Below, in pieces: positions 36,612 to 45,593 of a stretch of 64,000 bases of DNA (position 1 is the first letter of the stretch; each line of letters opens with the position of its first letter). The stretch spans positions 62,001 to 126,000 of the forward strand of contig NZ_JAHKPO010000013.1 of the NCBI RefSeq assembly GCF_018860365.1, written 5' to 3'. Source of the DNA: Arenibacter algicola. GTDB lineage: Bacteria > Bacteroidota > Bacteroidia > Flavobacteriales > Flavobacteriaceae. The translations under genes and the position numbers were made by a program. The notes below the pieces were generated by a model that worked only from the letters and a program-made list of their open reading frames with translations, had not been told where the DNA came from and did not search any database.

Positions 36612-37856
36612 ATGGGAAGTAAGCACTCTTATATAGTTTATTTTCTTTTAGTTATGTTCATTCATTTGAGCAATATAACAATGGCTCAGACCAATGAACA
36701 GAAGGCATTGGAATCCAAGCGGGAACAACTCCAAAAGGAAATATCGGAAATTAACCGATTGTTGTTCGCGGAAAAAAAGGAAAAGGGAAATGTCTTGGAG
36801 CAGATGGAGGCCATGGATCAAAAAATAAATGTTCGCCAACAATTGATCAGGGTTACCAATCAACAATCCAACCTGCTTAATAGGCAGATAAATACGAATG
36901 TAAGGAACATTGGAAAACTGCGTAATGATCTGGCTTTTCTTAAAGAGGAATACGGGAATATGATCCAAAAGTCCTATCAGAATAAATCCAGACAGAGTAG
37001 GTTAATGTTTCTTTTGTCCTCCGAGAATTTTCTACAGGCTTTTAAGCGGTTTCAGTATATGAAGCAATATACCCAATATAGAAAGGAACAGGGGGAGCAA
37101 ATTGTAGCCAAAACGGACGAGCTGACCCAATTGAACAAGGATCTTTCCGAACAGCGTAAGGAGAAGGACAAACTTGTGGCGGAAAATACCCAGATCAAAA
37201 ATCAGTTGTATAAGGAAATACAGTCTCAAAAAGACTTGCTCAAGAGTATAAGGAAGAACGAAAGCAAATATGCCAAGGCCATTGAAAATAAAAAGAAGGA
37301 GGCCAAGAGGATCGATGAGCAAATAGAAAGATTAATTAGAAGCGCTATTGCAGCCTCCAATAGAGAGGCTAGTAAGTCTACCAACACCACGGCGACAAGT
37401 AGCAGTAAGTTTGTTTTGACTCCCGAGGCTACCATTGTGGCCAATAATTTTTCGGCCAACAAGGGCAAATTGATCTGGCCGGTTGAAAAGGGAATTAAAA
37501 GACAGGGCTTTGGTGTTTATAATGACGCCGTTTATCCTGGCATAAAGCACGAAAGTAATGGGGTAATTATTGCCACTGATGAAGGATCCAAGGCAAGGGC
37601 TATCTTTGAAGGGGAAGTTATCGCCATTCTGTCCGTTCCAGGGGGGAATAAGGGTGTACAGATTAAGCATGGAAACTATATAAGTACCTATTACAATCTT
37701 TCCAGAGTTTTCGTAAAGAAAGGGGATAAGGTAAACACTAAATCGGATTTGGGGGATATATACACCAGCAAGTCCAGCGGCACTACCCAATTAAAATTTT
37801 ATCTGTACAAGGATACTACCCGACTTAATCCTGAGGAATGGATATATCAACTATAA
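36612..37856 (+). CDS. EnvC-like murein hydrolase activator, degenerate LytM domain
   Basis: A 414-residue periplasmic protein: signal peptide (about 1-26), a long coiled coil (about 28-240), a Ser/Thr linker and a C-terminal LytM domain (about 290-410). The zinc site is lost: the HxxxD place reads HESNG and the HxH place reads TQLKF. This is the EnvC/NlpD situation, where the domain activates an amidase rather than cutting peptidoglycan. It follows the DUF4292 gene by 1 bp. The partner amidase is not in the window. Confidence 0.88.
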   Translation: MGSKHSYIVYFLLVMFIHLSNITMAQTNEQKALESKREQLQKEISEINRLLFAEKKEKGNVLEQMEAMDQKINVRQQLIRVTNQQSNLLNRQINTNVRNIGKLRNDLAFLKEEYGNMIQKSYQNKSRQSRLMFLLSSENFLQAFKRFQYMKQYTQYRKEQGEQIVAKTDELTQLNKDLSEQRKEKDKLVAENTQIKNQLYKEIQSQKDLLKSIRKNESKYAKAIENKKKEAKRIDEQIERLIRSAIAASNREASKSTNTTATSSSKFVLTPEATIVANNFSANKGKLIWPVEKGIKRQGFGVYNDAVYPGIKHESNGVIIATDEGSKARAIFEGEVIAILSVPGGNKGVQIKHGNYISTYYNLSRVFVKKGDKVNTKSDLGDIYTSKSSGTTQLKFYLYKDTTRLNPEEWIYQL

Positions 37857-37862
37857 AATAAT

Positions 37863-38705
37863 TTGAAATTGAAAAATATAACCGATTTAAAAGGAGCATT
37901 TACTTTAAACAATGGTGTAGAGATGCCCTATTTTGGTTTAGGGGTTTATTTGAGTGAGGATGGAAAAGAAGTGACCAATGCCGTTAAATGGGCGTTACAG
38001 GACGGATATCGACATATAGACACGGCTTCGATCTACGGGAATGAAGAGGGTGTGGGTATAGGTATCAGGGAAAGTGGTGTTGACCGTAAGGATATATTTG
38101 TGGTGAGTAAGGTGTGGAATAGCGATCAAGGCTATGAAAGCACTATAAAAGCCTACGAGTCTAGTTTAAAGCGGTTGAATTTGGACTATTTAGATCTTTA
38201 CCTGGTACATTGGCCTGTAAAGGGAAAATATAAGGATACTTGGCGTGCAATGGAATATTTGTACAAGCACAAAGGGGTAAGGGCTATCGGAGTAAGTAAT
38301 TTTATGCAACACCATCTAGAAGACTTAATGACTTCCTCAGAAATTGTCCCAATGGTGAACCAAATGGAATTTCATCCTTATTTGGTACAGCAGGGGTTGA
38401 TCGATTTTTGCAACAAAAATACCATTCAGTATGAAGCTTGGTCCCCTTTAATGCAGGGGCATATCTTTGAATTGGATATTATGAAGGATCTAGCTGCAAA
38501 ATATAAAAAGACCATTGCCCAAATTGTGCTTCGCTGGGATTTGCAAAAGGGGGTGATCACCATTCCAAAATCTTCCAAAAAGGATAGGATTAGGGCCAAT
38601 GCAGATATTTTTGACTTTGAACTTGCTCCTGAGGATGTTAAAAAATTAGAGCAATTGGACCGCGGAAAAAGATTTGGCCCCGACCCCGATAATTTCGATT
38701 TTTAA
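37863..38705 (+). CDS. Aldo/keto reductase
   Basis: NADPH-dependent oxidoreductase with a TIM barrel, 280 residues. The catalytic tetrad is visible: Asp in HIDTASIYG, Tyr of that same motif, Lys in VVSKVW and His in LVHWPV. The C-terminal IPKSSKKDRI contacts NADPH. Start is TTG at 37863 (a second TTG follows at 37869); no ATG lies near. It overlaps the convergent thioesterase gene by 4 bp at the stop codons. Substrate unknown. Confidence 0.9.
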   Translation: MKLKNITDLKGAFTLNNGVEMPYFGLGVYLSEDGKEVTNAVKWALQDGYRHIDTASIYGNEEGVGIGIRESGVDRKDIFVVSKVWNSDQGYESTIKAYESSLKRLNLDYLDLYLVHWPVKGKYKDTWRAMEYLYKHKGVRAIGVSNFMQHHLEDLMTSSEIVPMVNQMEFHPYLVQQGLIDFCNKNTIQYEAWSPLMQGHIFELDIMKDLAAKYKKTIAQIVLRWDLQKGVITIPKSSKKDRIRANADIFDFELAPEDVKKLEQLDRGKRFGPDPDNFDF

Positions 38706-39214
38706 TCCATAAACAAGGCCTTCAGTTCCGTGGCATCTTTGGGTTTCATCTTGCCTGCAAGTACCAAGCTGAGCTGCTTTCTGCGCAGGGCAGCCTCATA
38801 TCGTAGTATCTCCAAGTCAGTCTCTGGTCGTAATTCGGGAACCAATGTAGGCTTTCCACTATCGTCTACGGCCACAAAAGTGTAGATAGCCTCGTTTACC
38901 TTGGATTTCTCGCCATTAAACCGGTCTTCCATCCAAACATCTATAAACACCTCCATGGAGGTCCTGAAGGCTCTGGAAACAGCTGCCTCTACCGTAACAA
39001 CGCTTCCTACGGGGACAGCTTGGTTAAAGGCTACATGGTTTACGGAAGCAGTAACGGTTATTCGTCTGCTGTGGCGCCTGGCAGCAATACTGGCGGCTCG
39101 GTCCATTCGGGCCAACAATTCTCCCCCAAACAAGTTGTTTAAAGGGTTAGTTTCACTTGGAAGGACCATATCGGTCATTAATGTGCGCGATTCACGGGGC
39201 GTCTTTGACTCCAT
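38702..39214 (-). CDS. Acyl-CoA thioesterase (hotdog fold)
   Basis: Hydrolyses acyl-CoA; 170 residues, single hotdog domain of the YciA/BFIT type. The signature NPLNNLFGGELLARMDRAAS near 22-41 carries the Asn-x-x-x-GG-x-x-x-x-x-D pattern of the active site. ATG 39214 is supported by a promoter box 14 nt upstream. It overlaps the convergent aldo/keto reductase by 4 bp. Chain-length preference cannot be told. Confidence 0.9.
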   Translation of the reverse strand: MESKTPRESRTLMTDMVLPSETNPLNNLFGGELLARMDRAASIAARRHSRRITVTASVNHVAFNQAVPVGSVVTVEAAVSRAFRTSMEVFIDVWMEDRFNGEKSKVNEAIYTFVAVDDSGKPTLVPELRPETDLEILRYEAALRRKQLSLVLAGKMKPKDATELKALFMD

Positions 39215-39228
39215 ACATTTCTTTTGGA

Positions 39229-39236
39229 CAAAGATA
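39229..39236 (-). promoter_or_regulatory. Putative thioesterase promoter
   Basis: Minus-strand TATCTTTG, exact TAnnTTTG, 14 nt before the ATG at 39214; it lies in the 57-bp gap after the HU-SPOR gene. Confidence 0.6.
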
Positions 39237-39271
39237 CATTGGTAATATTAAGCTAAAAAGGAGAGTAAGAA

Positions 39272-40219
39272 TTATTTTACGGAACGCAACCAGGCCTCGG
39301 GCGATTCGGACAGTTTTATTTTCCTTAAGTAATTTAAGGCTTCCTTGGCATCGTCAAAACTGCCATAGGCTACCATGTGCAATCCATATTGGTTTACACC
39401 AAGATAAGAGGCATCGTATCCTTTTTCTTTAAGTTGAAGGACTTTCTTTTCGGCATTTTCCTGAATTCTAAAAGCACCGGCAATAACTTGGTGAACACCA
39501 CTTTTTTTGTTGGTGATGGCATTCAAGGATACAGCTGGTAATTCTAGTGGAGCAGTATTGAAAAATGTAGCTTCCTGGATATTTTTGGAGACTTGCTGAT
39601 GCGCTTCCTGCCTCACCAATTCTTGGTCGTACACTTTTTCATTATAAAGTCGATAACCGGTAAAACCTGTGGCAATGGCCAATAGTATTACGGCTGCATA
39701 CTTTAAATAAGGCCTAAGGGTAGATTCTTTCCTAGCCTCAGGGGTAATCATAAATGGAATTTTTTCTTCCAGTTCAACTACTTCCTCCTTTAAAACTTCC
39801 CTAGAGATCGGGTTGGATACAAAAGTGGATAGCCCAAAGGATGAGGTTAGGTAATTTACCTGATATGAAGGCTGAAACTGGGTTTTTCCTTCTTTGTTCA
39901 GCCATAACTCACCAATGTTGGGAAGATTCAATCTATTTCCTTCCTTAAGAAGTTTCTTCCACTTTAGGGATACTGCGGCTATTTGCTTCTGCATGTCCTC
40001 ATAGGACATCTTTTCGGCATCGGCCATGTAGGATACCAACAATCCGTCATTGGTAGTCAGTTGTTCGTTGAAAGATATTACTTTCGAAGGAGGGTAGAAC
40101 GAATTCGTCGCATCATTGATAACAGCAGATTTCATCTGTGTCAAAAAGGCGCCAAATTCAGGCACCATTACACAATTGTATCTATAAAGCAATTCCGCTA
40201 TGTAATGTTCGGTTCCCAT
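39272..40219 (-). CDS. HU-like (CCDC81 type) and SPOR domain membrane protein
   Basis: A 315-residue single-pass protein joining a predicted DNA-binding-type domain to a cell-wall domain. Residues 1-135 look like the bacterial HU-CCDC81 domain pair (YIAELLYRYNCVMVPEFGAFL; NLPNIGELW). A membrane helix is at about 172-189. Residues 240-312 form a SPOR domain (HQVIAGAFRIQENAEKKVL...), which binds denuded glycan at division sites. The cytoplasmic N-terminus and periplasmic C-terminus follow from the single helix. It could tie chromosome and septum, but that is inference. Divergent from dprA. Confidence 0.88.
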   Translation of the reverse strand: MGTEHYIAELLYRYNCVMVPEFGAFLTQMKSAVINDATNSFYPPSKVISFNEQLTTNDGLLVSYMADAEKMSYEDMQKQIAAVSLKWKKLLKEGNRLNLPNIGELWLNKEGKTQFQPSYQVNYLTSSFGLSTFVSNPISREVLKEEVVELEEKIPFMITPEARKESTLRPYLKYAAVILLAIATGFTGYRLYNEKVYDQELVRQEAHQQVSKNIQEATFFNTAPLELPAVSLNAITNKKSGVHQVIAGAFRIQENAEKKVLQLKEKGYDASYLGVNQYGLHMVAYGSFDDAKEALNYLRKIKLSESPEAWLRSVK

Positions 40220-40323
40220 AGGAACAAAGATTGGAAAAAATACACAAGTTCAAAACTCTTCACATAACTTTTTATTAACATTATATTTTGTGTATTTTGT
40301 GAACAACTAAGCCGCTTCCATAA

Positions 40324-41427
40324 ATGTCTAGAGATGAAATAATTGCTATTCTTCGGTTACAGAACGTACCGAATATTGGTGACATAACAGCAAAAAAATT
40401 AATTTCCAGTTGTGGGAGTCCTTCAGCAATTTTTGATGAAAAAATGACTCGGTTGAAAAAAGTTGACGGTATTGGTTCGGGGATCCTGAAAGGACTTTTG
40501 GATAGGGAGCACTTGGAGGCTGCTGAGTTGGAGTATGAATTTATTAGAAGTCAGGAAATAAACCTTCATTATTTTATGGAGGAAAGCTATCCCGCTTATT
40601 TAAAACACTGTATAGATAGCCCTATTATACTTTTTAGCCAAGGGAATATAGATTTGAACCGCCAGAAGATCATAAGTATTGTAGGCACTAGAAATATTAC
40701 CAGTTATGGCACTGCATTTTGTGAGCAGTTCATTGAGGAATTGGCACCCCTGGATCCAATTATTGTGAGTGGGTTTGCCTATGGGGTGGATATCTGTGTA
40801 CAAAGGGCGGCGGTAAAACATGGTTTACAGACCATTGGATGCTTGGCCCATGGTTTGAATCAGATTTATCCAAAAATGCATGAAAAATATGTGCCTGATG
40901 TAAACAGGAACGGCGGTTTTTTTACTGAGTTTTGGAGTACGAGCCAACCCGATAGGGAAAATTTTTTAAAGCGAAATCGGATTATAGCAGGTATGGGAGA
41001 AGCTACCATTGTAGTGGAATCCGCTGAAAAAGGAGGTAGTCTGGTTACTGCAGATATCGCCAATGGCTATAATCGCGATGTTTTTGCCGTACCCGGAAGA
41101 ACCCAGGATAAGTATAGCAGCGGATGCAATAATCTCATTAAACAGCAGAAAGCACAAATGCTTACATCGGCCGCTGACTTGATCTATATGTTGGGTTGGG
41201 AATTGGAAGAAAAAGAGCCCACTACCATTCAAAAGCAACTATTTGTAGAGCTGGACGATACCGAGAAGGCAATTTATGATTATTTACAACAGGGGGGCAA
41301 ACAAATGTTGGACCATATTGCACTCGATTGTAAGTTGCCCATATATAAGGTTTCCTCTACCCTATTGAATATGGAAATGAAGGGAGTGGTGAGACCACTT
41401 CCTGGTAAATTGTTCGAGGCCATTTAA
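40324..41427 (+). CDS. dprA: DNA processing protein DprA
   Basis: Loads RecA on incoming single-stranded DNA in transformation. The N-terminal helical segment (SAM/HhH-like, VPNIGDITAKKLI) precedes the Rossmann core with GTRNITSYG near 120, SGFAYGVD near 150 and KGGSLVTA near 237. The C-terminal winged-helix domain begins near 300 (DDTEKAIYDYLQQGGKQMLDHI). Length 367 is normal for Bacteroidota. Near-consensus promoter sequences (TGTATTTTG, one base short) lie at 40290-40300. Confidence 0.95.
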   Translation: MSRDEIIAILRLQNVPNIGDITAKKLISSCGSPSAIFDEKMTRLKKVDGIGSGILKGLLDREHLEAAELEYEFIRSQEINLHYFMEESYPAYLKHCIDSPIILFSQGNIDLNRQKIISIVGTRNITSYGTAFCEQFIEELAPLDPIIVSGFAYGVDICVQRAAVKHGLQTIGCLAHGLNQIYPKMHEKYVPDVNRNGGFFTEFWSTSQPDRENFLKRNRIIAGMGEATIVVESAEKGGSLVTADIANGYNRDVFAVPGRTQDKYSSGCNNLIKQQKAQMLTSAADLIYMLGWELEEKEPTTIQKQLFVELDDTEKAIYDYLQQGGKQMLDHIALDCKLPIYKVSSTLLNMEMKGVVRPLPGKLFEAI

Positions 41428-41669
41428 AATCATCATTAATATGCTAATATTGAGGTTAATCAATGGTTCAATGCTAATTATCAAGCCTCATTTAAGGGTA
41501 TATTTTTTTAAATTTACCGACTAACTAGTTTGTAATAAGGCATTTTTAATTTAATAATGATGACTTTTGGGCATTACATCGCCCATGAACTACCCTTCAA
41601 CCCATTTATCTTTTTGGGAAGATATCATGGAATGGAGTAAACCGACCAATGGGTATATTTTCAAAAAAA

Positions 41670-42638
41670 TTAATACCCCACCTTCAACCTTACCCTTTCC
41701 AGCACCCCATCGGCCACTATCTTGGCTTTTTTGGCGCCAAAGGCCAAGGCTTCATCCAGTTCATTTAGGTTGTTCATATAATAATCGAACTTTTCCCTTG
41801 CCTCTCCAAAACGTTCCAATACCACTTCATAAAGCGCTTGTTTGGCATGACCGTAGCCATAGTTGCCGTTTATATAATTGGACCGCATTTCGGCAACTTG
41901 ATTTTCTGTAGCCAGAATATTGTACAGGGCAAACACATTATCCGTATCGGGGTCTTTTGGATCTTCCATAGGGGTGCTATCCGTCTGTATACCCATAATC
42001 TGTTTGCGCAATTGTTTATCGGTTTGAAAAAGGCTTATCAAATTTCCTTTGCTTTTGCTCATTTTGGCGCCATCGGTGCCCGGGATATACATGGTCTCTT
42101 CCTGTACCTTTCCTTCCGGCATTACAAAGGTTTCTCCCAATTGGGCATGAAACCTTGAGGCTACGTCCCGCGTCATTTCCAAGTGCTGCATTTGATCCTT
42201 GCCAACAGGGACTATCTCAGCATCGTATAAAAGTATATCCGCAGCCATTAGCATGGGATAGAAGAACAAACCAGCATTCACATCATCCAGCCTGTCCGCC
42301 TTATCTTTAAAAGAGTGCGCAAGGGTTAGTCTTTGGTATGGAAAAAAACAGCTGAGGTACCAAGCTAGTTCCGCAGTTTGAGGTATATCACTCTGACGAT
42401 AAAAGGCCGTTTTATTAATGTCCAAGCCAAATGCCAACCAGGTAGCCGCTACGGCATAAGTGTTGTACCGCAATTGCTCTCCATTCTTTATTTGGGTAAG
42501 TGAGTGCATATCCGCAATAAACAGAAAGGAGTCATTTGCTGGATTATTTGCCATTTCTATTGCTGGGATGATCGCTCCCAAAATGTTCCCTAGATGAGGG
42601 GTTCCAGTACTTTGTATACCGGTTAAGATTCTTGCCAT
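41670..42638 (-). CDS. trpS: Tryptophanyl-tRNA synthetase
   Basis: Class I synthetase charging tRNA-Trp. The HIGH-type motif TPHLGN is near residues 11-16 and KMSKSKGN near 195-202. From ATG 42638 it is 322 residues, family-typical with start ARILTGIQSTG; the frame is open to 42710 but that covers two promoters. The 242 bp between dprA and its stop hold no gene, terminator or clear repeat. Single-gene unit. Confidence 0.96.
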   Translation of the reverse strand: MARILTGIQSTGTPHLGNILGAIIPAIEMANNPANDSFLFIADMHSLTQIKNGEQLRYNTYAVAATWLAFGLDINKTAFYRQSDIPQTAELAWYLSCFFPYQRLTLAHSFKDKADRLDDVNAGLFFYPMLMAADILLYDAEIVPVGKDQMQHLEMTRDVASRFHAQLGETFVMPEGKVQEETMYIPGTDGAKMSKSKGNLISLFQTDKQLRKQIMGIQTDSTPMEDPKDPDTDNVFALYNILATENQVAEMRSNYINGNYGYGHAKQALYEVVLERFGEAREKFDYYMNNLNELDEALAFGAKKAKIVADGVLERVRLKVGY

Positions 42639-42659
42639 TATTTTATTTTCAAAGAAGGA

Positions 42660-42667
42660 CAAAGGTA
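42660..42667 (-). promoter_or_regulatory. Putative trpS promoter
   Basis: Minus-strand TACCTTTG, exact TAnnTTTG, 21 nt before the ATG at 42638. It faces away from the plsC promoter, 30 bp apart. Confidence 0.6.
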
Positions 42668-42697
42668 AAAGAAATTCTAAAGAAGGACTAAAATTAT

Positions 42698-42705
42698 TAC
42701 TTTTG
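42698..42705 (+). promoter_or_regulatory. Putative plsC promoter (near-leaderless)
   Basis: TACTTTTG fits TAnnTTTG with five bases before ATG 42711, so the transcript would start one or two bases ahead of the coding region. Confidence 0.5.
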
Positions 42706-42710
42706 ACCAC

Positions 42711-43451
42711 ATGCTATCATTTCTAAAAAAAATAGGCCATACGCTCTACAGAATTTGGTTCTATATTTTAGTGGTTTTACCCATTTTAATAATGTTTCCT
42801 TTCTTGGTGATTTTTACCCTTTCCGAGAAAACATACCCACAATTCTTTTGGATAGCACGTAATATTTGGGCCAACACTATTCTTTATGGTATGGGGTGTT
42901 TTCCAGTAGTTAAATGGGAGCAAAGGCTTAAAAAGGGTGAAAGTTATATGTTGGTATCCAATCACACCAGTATGTTGGACATTATGTTGATGTTGAAAGT
43001 CAGTAAAAATCCTTTTGTTTTTATAGGGAAGAAGGAATTGGTGAATATACCCTTATTCGGGTTCTTCTATAAAAAGGTATGTATTTTGGTGGATAGGGAA
43101 AGTGCTAAAAGTAGGACAGCGGTTTATAGAAGAGCACAAAAAAGATTACAACAGGGCTTGAGTATTTGTATTTTCCCAGAGGGCGGGGTGCCCGATGAAC
43201 ATATTATTTTGGACGACTTTAAGGACGGCGCATTTAAAATGGCAATTGCGCATAACATTCCGGTCGTTCCCATGACCTTTTATGACAACAAAAAGCGGTT
43301 TTCCTTTACTTTTTATAGTGGTAGTCCGGGGCAGTTACGTGTTAGGGTACATAAATTTTTTGCCACCGATAACCTTAATGAATCAGATAAGATCAAGCTT
43401 CGGGAATCTGTCAGAGAGGTAATATTGAATGAGTTGGAGCATACCTGTTAG
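42711..43451 (+). CDS. plsC: 1-acyl-sn-glycerol-3-phosphate acyltransferase
   Basis: Membrane enzyme adding the second acyl chain to lysophosphatidate in phospholipid synthesis. The HxxxxD catalytic motif is His85-Asp90 in NHTSMLD; IFPEGGVPDE near 150 corresponds to the FPEGTRS substrate motif, here with GVPD instead of TRS. A membrane helix is at about 15-37. Length 246 is typical. It ends 38 bp from the convergent barrel gene with no clear terminator. Confidence 0.92.
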   Translation: MLSFLKKIGHTLYRIWFYILVVLPILIMFPFLVIFTLSEKTYPQFFWIARNIWANTILYGMGCFPVVKWEQRLKKGESYMLVSNHTSMLDIMLMLKVSKNPFVFIGKKELVNIPLFGFFYKKVCILVDRESAKSRTAVYRRAQKRLQQGLSICIFPEGGVPDEHIILDDFKDGAFKMAIAHNIPVVPMTFYDNKKRFSFTFYSGSPGQLRVRVHKFFATDNLNESDKIKLRESVREVILNELEHTC

Positions 43452-43489
43452 CCTTGCAATTCCGCTAGGTTAATCAACAGCTTAAGGGA

Positions 43490-44992
43490 TTAAAACTTCA
43501 AAGTAAATCCACTGTAGACACCCAAGGAATAAGGGTTAAAATTGCCCGACGTATTGGAAAAGGTATTCAATTGATATTTAAAGACCGGCTCTACATTAAA
43601 TTTAAGCTTCGGGGTAAACTTATAATCAAGCCCAAGACCAACGTTAGTGCTAAAATTAACGGAATTGACATTATTGGCCTCCCCAAACTCTGTAGTTTGT
43701 CCACTGGATTCCAACACCACGGAATTATCCGTTAGAAAAAGGGAACTTACTCCCCCAATAATATTGACGCCAAATTTACGATCCAAGAGAGCATAATTTA
43801 GTTCCAAGGGTACCTCCAAATATCCCATTTGTTGCCCCATTGTTCCCAAACGGGTGGGATTTTTGCCAGTTACGTCCATAGCAAATACGGATCCGGGTTT
43901 GGGTATTACATTTTCGCTATTCGGATTATTCAAAATTATGGATTGGGAATCATTGGAATAATTAATATTACTTATTTGGTTCCCGGTGGAAGCATTAAAT
44001 GAGGAGGTAAAGGAGACGTCGTTGGTATCATAACCATAATCTACCTTATGGATACCGGAACGCACGCTTAGTTTTTTAGAAATTTCATAGGCCACCGTAA
44101 TACCGTAACTTAGGGTTACACCTCCCGTTTTGCTATTGGAAGCAAGAATAGAGTTGATTGGGGATCCCTCTCCCAAACCGTTAAAGTAAACAGGGGCTAT
44201 ACTGGGACCAGCGGACCACTTTCCATTGTGTCTTTCCTCAACTTCAACAATCTCATTTTCTTCTATGGCCTCTAAAATTGATTTTTTATTTGATGGAGGG
44301 TCTTCATAGGTCACCTCCGTAGTTTTCCCAATAGGGTTGTTCGCATTATTGTTTTCTTGAAGAACAATGGTTTCCTCAACGGGGATAGACAGCTTCTTGG
44401 GGGCTAATGTGTCGTCTTCTTGTCCTTGTTGAACTGAATAGGCCGGGTTTTGGCCCGTTTTATTATCAAGACTCTTAGTGTCCCCACCATTTGCTACCAA
44501 TTCCTTGGGTACTGGGTGGGTTGTAATAGCATTCTTTCGACCTTTTTGCGAGTTATTGGTTTTTTCGCTGCCTTCGGCAACTATACTTCCATTGTTCGGC
44601 AGAGGATTGGTAATTTTGTCCTCAGCCGTTTGGCGTCTTGTATCAATTTTATTTTCCTCCGTAGTTTTTCCTTCATTATTAGTGATGCTGGTAGCTTCCG
44701 TGGAAGGTTCCATAAAGCCATTGGGGTCTTTGGCACTTCGGGTTTTATTTTCTACATCCGTAATAATTATCGGTGCTACCTGTTCGGAAGTGGTAAAAGG
44801 ATCAATAGCAAAAAATAGGATGGCAAGTATTGCTGCCGCTCCGCCAACTTTCCACCAAAGGGGTACAAGCTTGCGGGATCGTTTCTTATTATCCAAGGAA
44901 GCGGCTATGGAATTCCAGACTTTTTCGTCAGGAATTTCTTGGAAGTTGGCCAACTTCTCTTGAAATAATTTGTCTAAATTATTTTCACTCAT
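43490..44992 (-). CDS. Anti-sigma-like N-terminus fused to an outer-membrane barrel
   Basis: A 500-residue protein encoded directly after an ECF sigma factor. Residues 1-44 form a short charged domain (DKLFQEKLANFQEIPDEKVWNSI), 45-64 a membrane helix, about 65-255 a low-complexity Asn/Thr/Glu-rich linker, and about 258-500 repeated aromatic-ended beta strands finishing in FTLKF, the mark of an outer-membrane barrel. No cleavable signal peptide is present. If real, the chain spans cytoplasm, inner membrane, periplasm and outer membrane. It probably holds and releases the sigma factor; no motif proves the sigma binding. Confidence 0.75.
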   Translation of the reverse strand: MSENNLDKLFQEKLANFQEIPDEKVWNSIAASLDNKKRSRKLVPLWWKVGGAAAILAILFFAIDPFTTSEQVAPIIITDVENKTRSAKDPNGFMEPSTEATSITNNEGKTTEENKIDTRRQTAEDKITNPLPNNGSIVAEGSEKTNNSQKGRKNAITTHPVPKELVANGGDTKSLDNKTGQNPAYSVQQGQEDDTLAPKKLSIPVEETIVLQENNNANNPIGKTTEVTYEDPPSNKKSILEAIEENEIVEVEERHNGKWSAGPSIAPVYFNGLGEGSPINSILASNSKTGGVTLSYGITVAYEISKKLSVRSGIHKVDYGYDTNDVSFTSSFNASTGNQISNINYSNDSQSIILNNPNSENVIPKPGSVFAMDVTGKNPTRLGTMGQQMGYLEVPLELNYALLDRKFGVNIIGGVSSLFLTDNSVVLESSGQTTEFGEANNVNSVNFSTNVGLGLDYKFTPKLKFNVEPVFKYQLNTFSNTSGNFNPYSLGVYSGFTLKF

Positions 44993-45030
44993 GTTTTTAA
45001 TTGTTCAGCGGGGATTACAATCATGAAGTT

Positions 45031-45573
45031 TTATCCTTCCATTATAATTCCGGCTTTATTTGCCTCAATTTTTTCTTTCAATATCATTCTTGCCCTGGCA
45101 AGATTGGATTTGGAAGTCCCAAGGGACGTTCCCAACATTTCACTGATCTCTTTGTGGCTATAGCCATCCAACACATAAAGGTTGAAGGTTAAGCGGTATT
45201 TATTGGGAAGCTCTTGCACATAACTTAGCAAGGTGGCCAAATCCAGGTTTAAATAGCCCGAATCTTCTGGCATTTCATCCTCTATATTATCTGTGACCAG
45301 TGTTAAGGTTTCCTCTTTCCTATATTTTTGTAGTACCGTATTTACAGTAATACGCTTAATCCAGCCTTCAAAAGAACCTTGGTGTTTAAACTGTTCAATT
45401 TTGCTGTAGATAGTCATAAAACTATCATGTAGATTGTCTTCAGCCTCCGTTTTATTGCGCGAGTATTTGAGACAAATTCCGAACAGTATCCGGGAATAGT
45501 CCCGGTACAACTGTTCTTGTGCTTGTCTGTTTCCCTTTTTGCAATTATTTATGAGCTCTACCAGATTACTCAA
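45031..45573 (-). CDS. ECF-type RNA polymerase sigma factor
   Basis: A 180-residue sigma-70 family protein with region 2 (about 20-90: YSRNKTEAEDNLHDSFMTIY, the region 2.3/2.4 pattern) and region 4 (about 115-170: LPNKYRLTFNLYVLDGYSHKEISEML, a helix-turn-helix). No region 1 or 3. It is cotranscribed with the lipoprotein upstream (20 bp) and the barrel fusion downstream (38 bp), so the three likely make a surface-responsive regulatory unit. Target promoters unknown. Confidence 0.92.
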   Translation of the reverse strand: MSNLVELINNCKKGNRQAQEQLYRDYSRILFGICLKYSRNKTEAEDNLHDSFMTIYSKIEQFKHQGSFEGWIKRITVNTVLQKYRKEETLTLVTDNIEDEMPEDSGYLNLDLATLLSYVQELPNKYRLTFNLYVLDGYSHKEISEMLGTSLGTSKSNLARARMILKEKIEANKAGIIMEG

Positions 45574-45593
45574 AATATGGATTGGGTTATTTA

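Noticed and set aside
41567-41911. Plus-strand frame of 114 codons opposite the trpS 3' end
   Set aside because: Mostly antisense of trpS with Pro/His-rich composition and no homology I can recognise.
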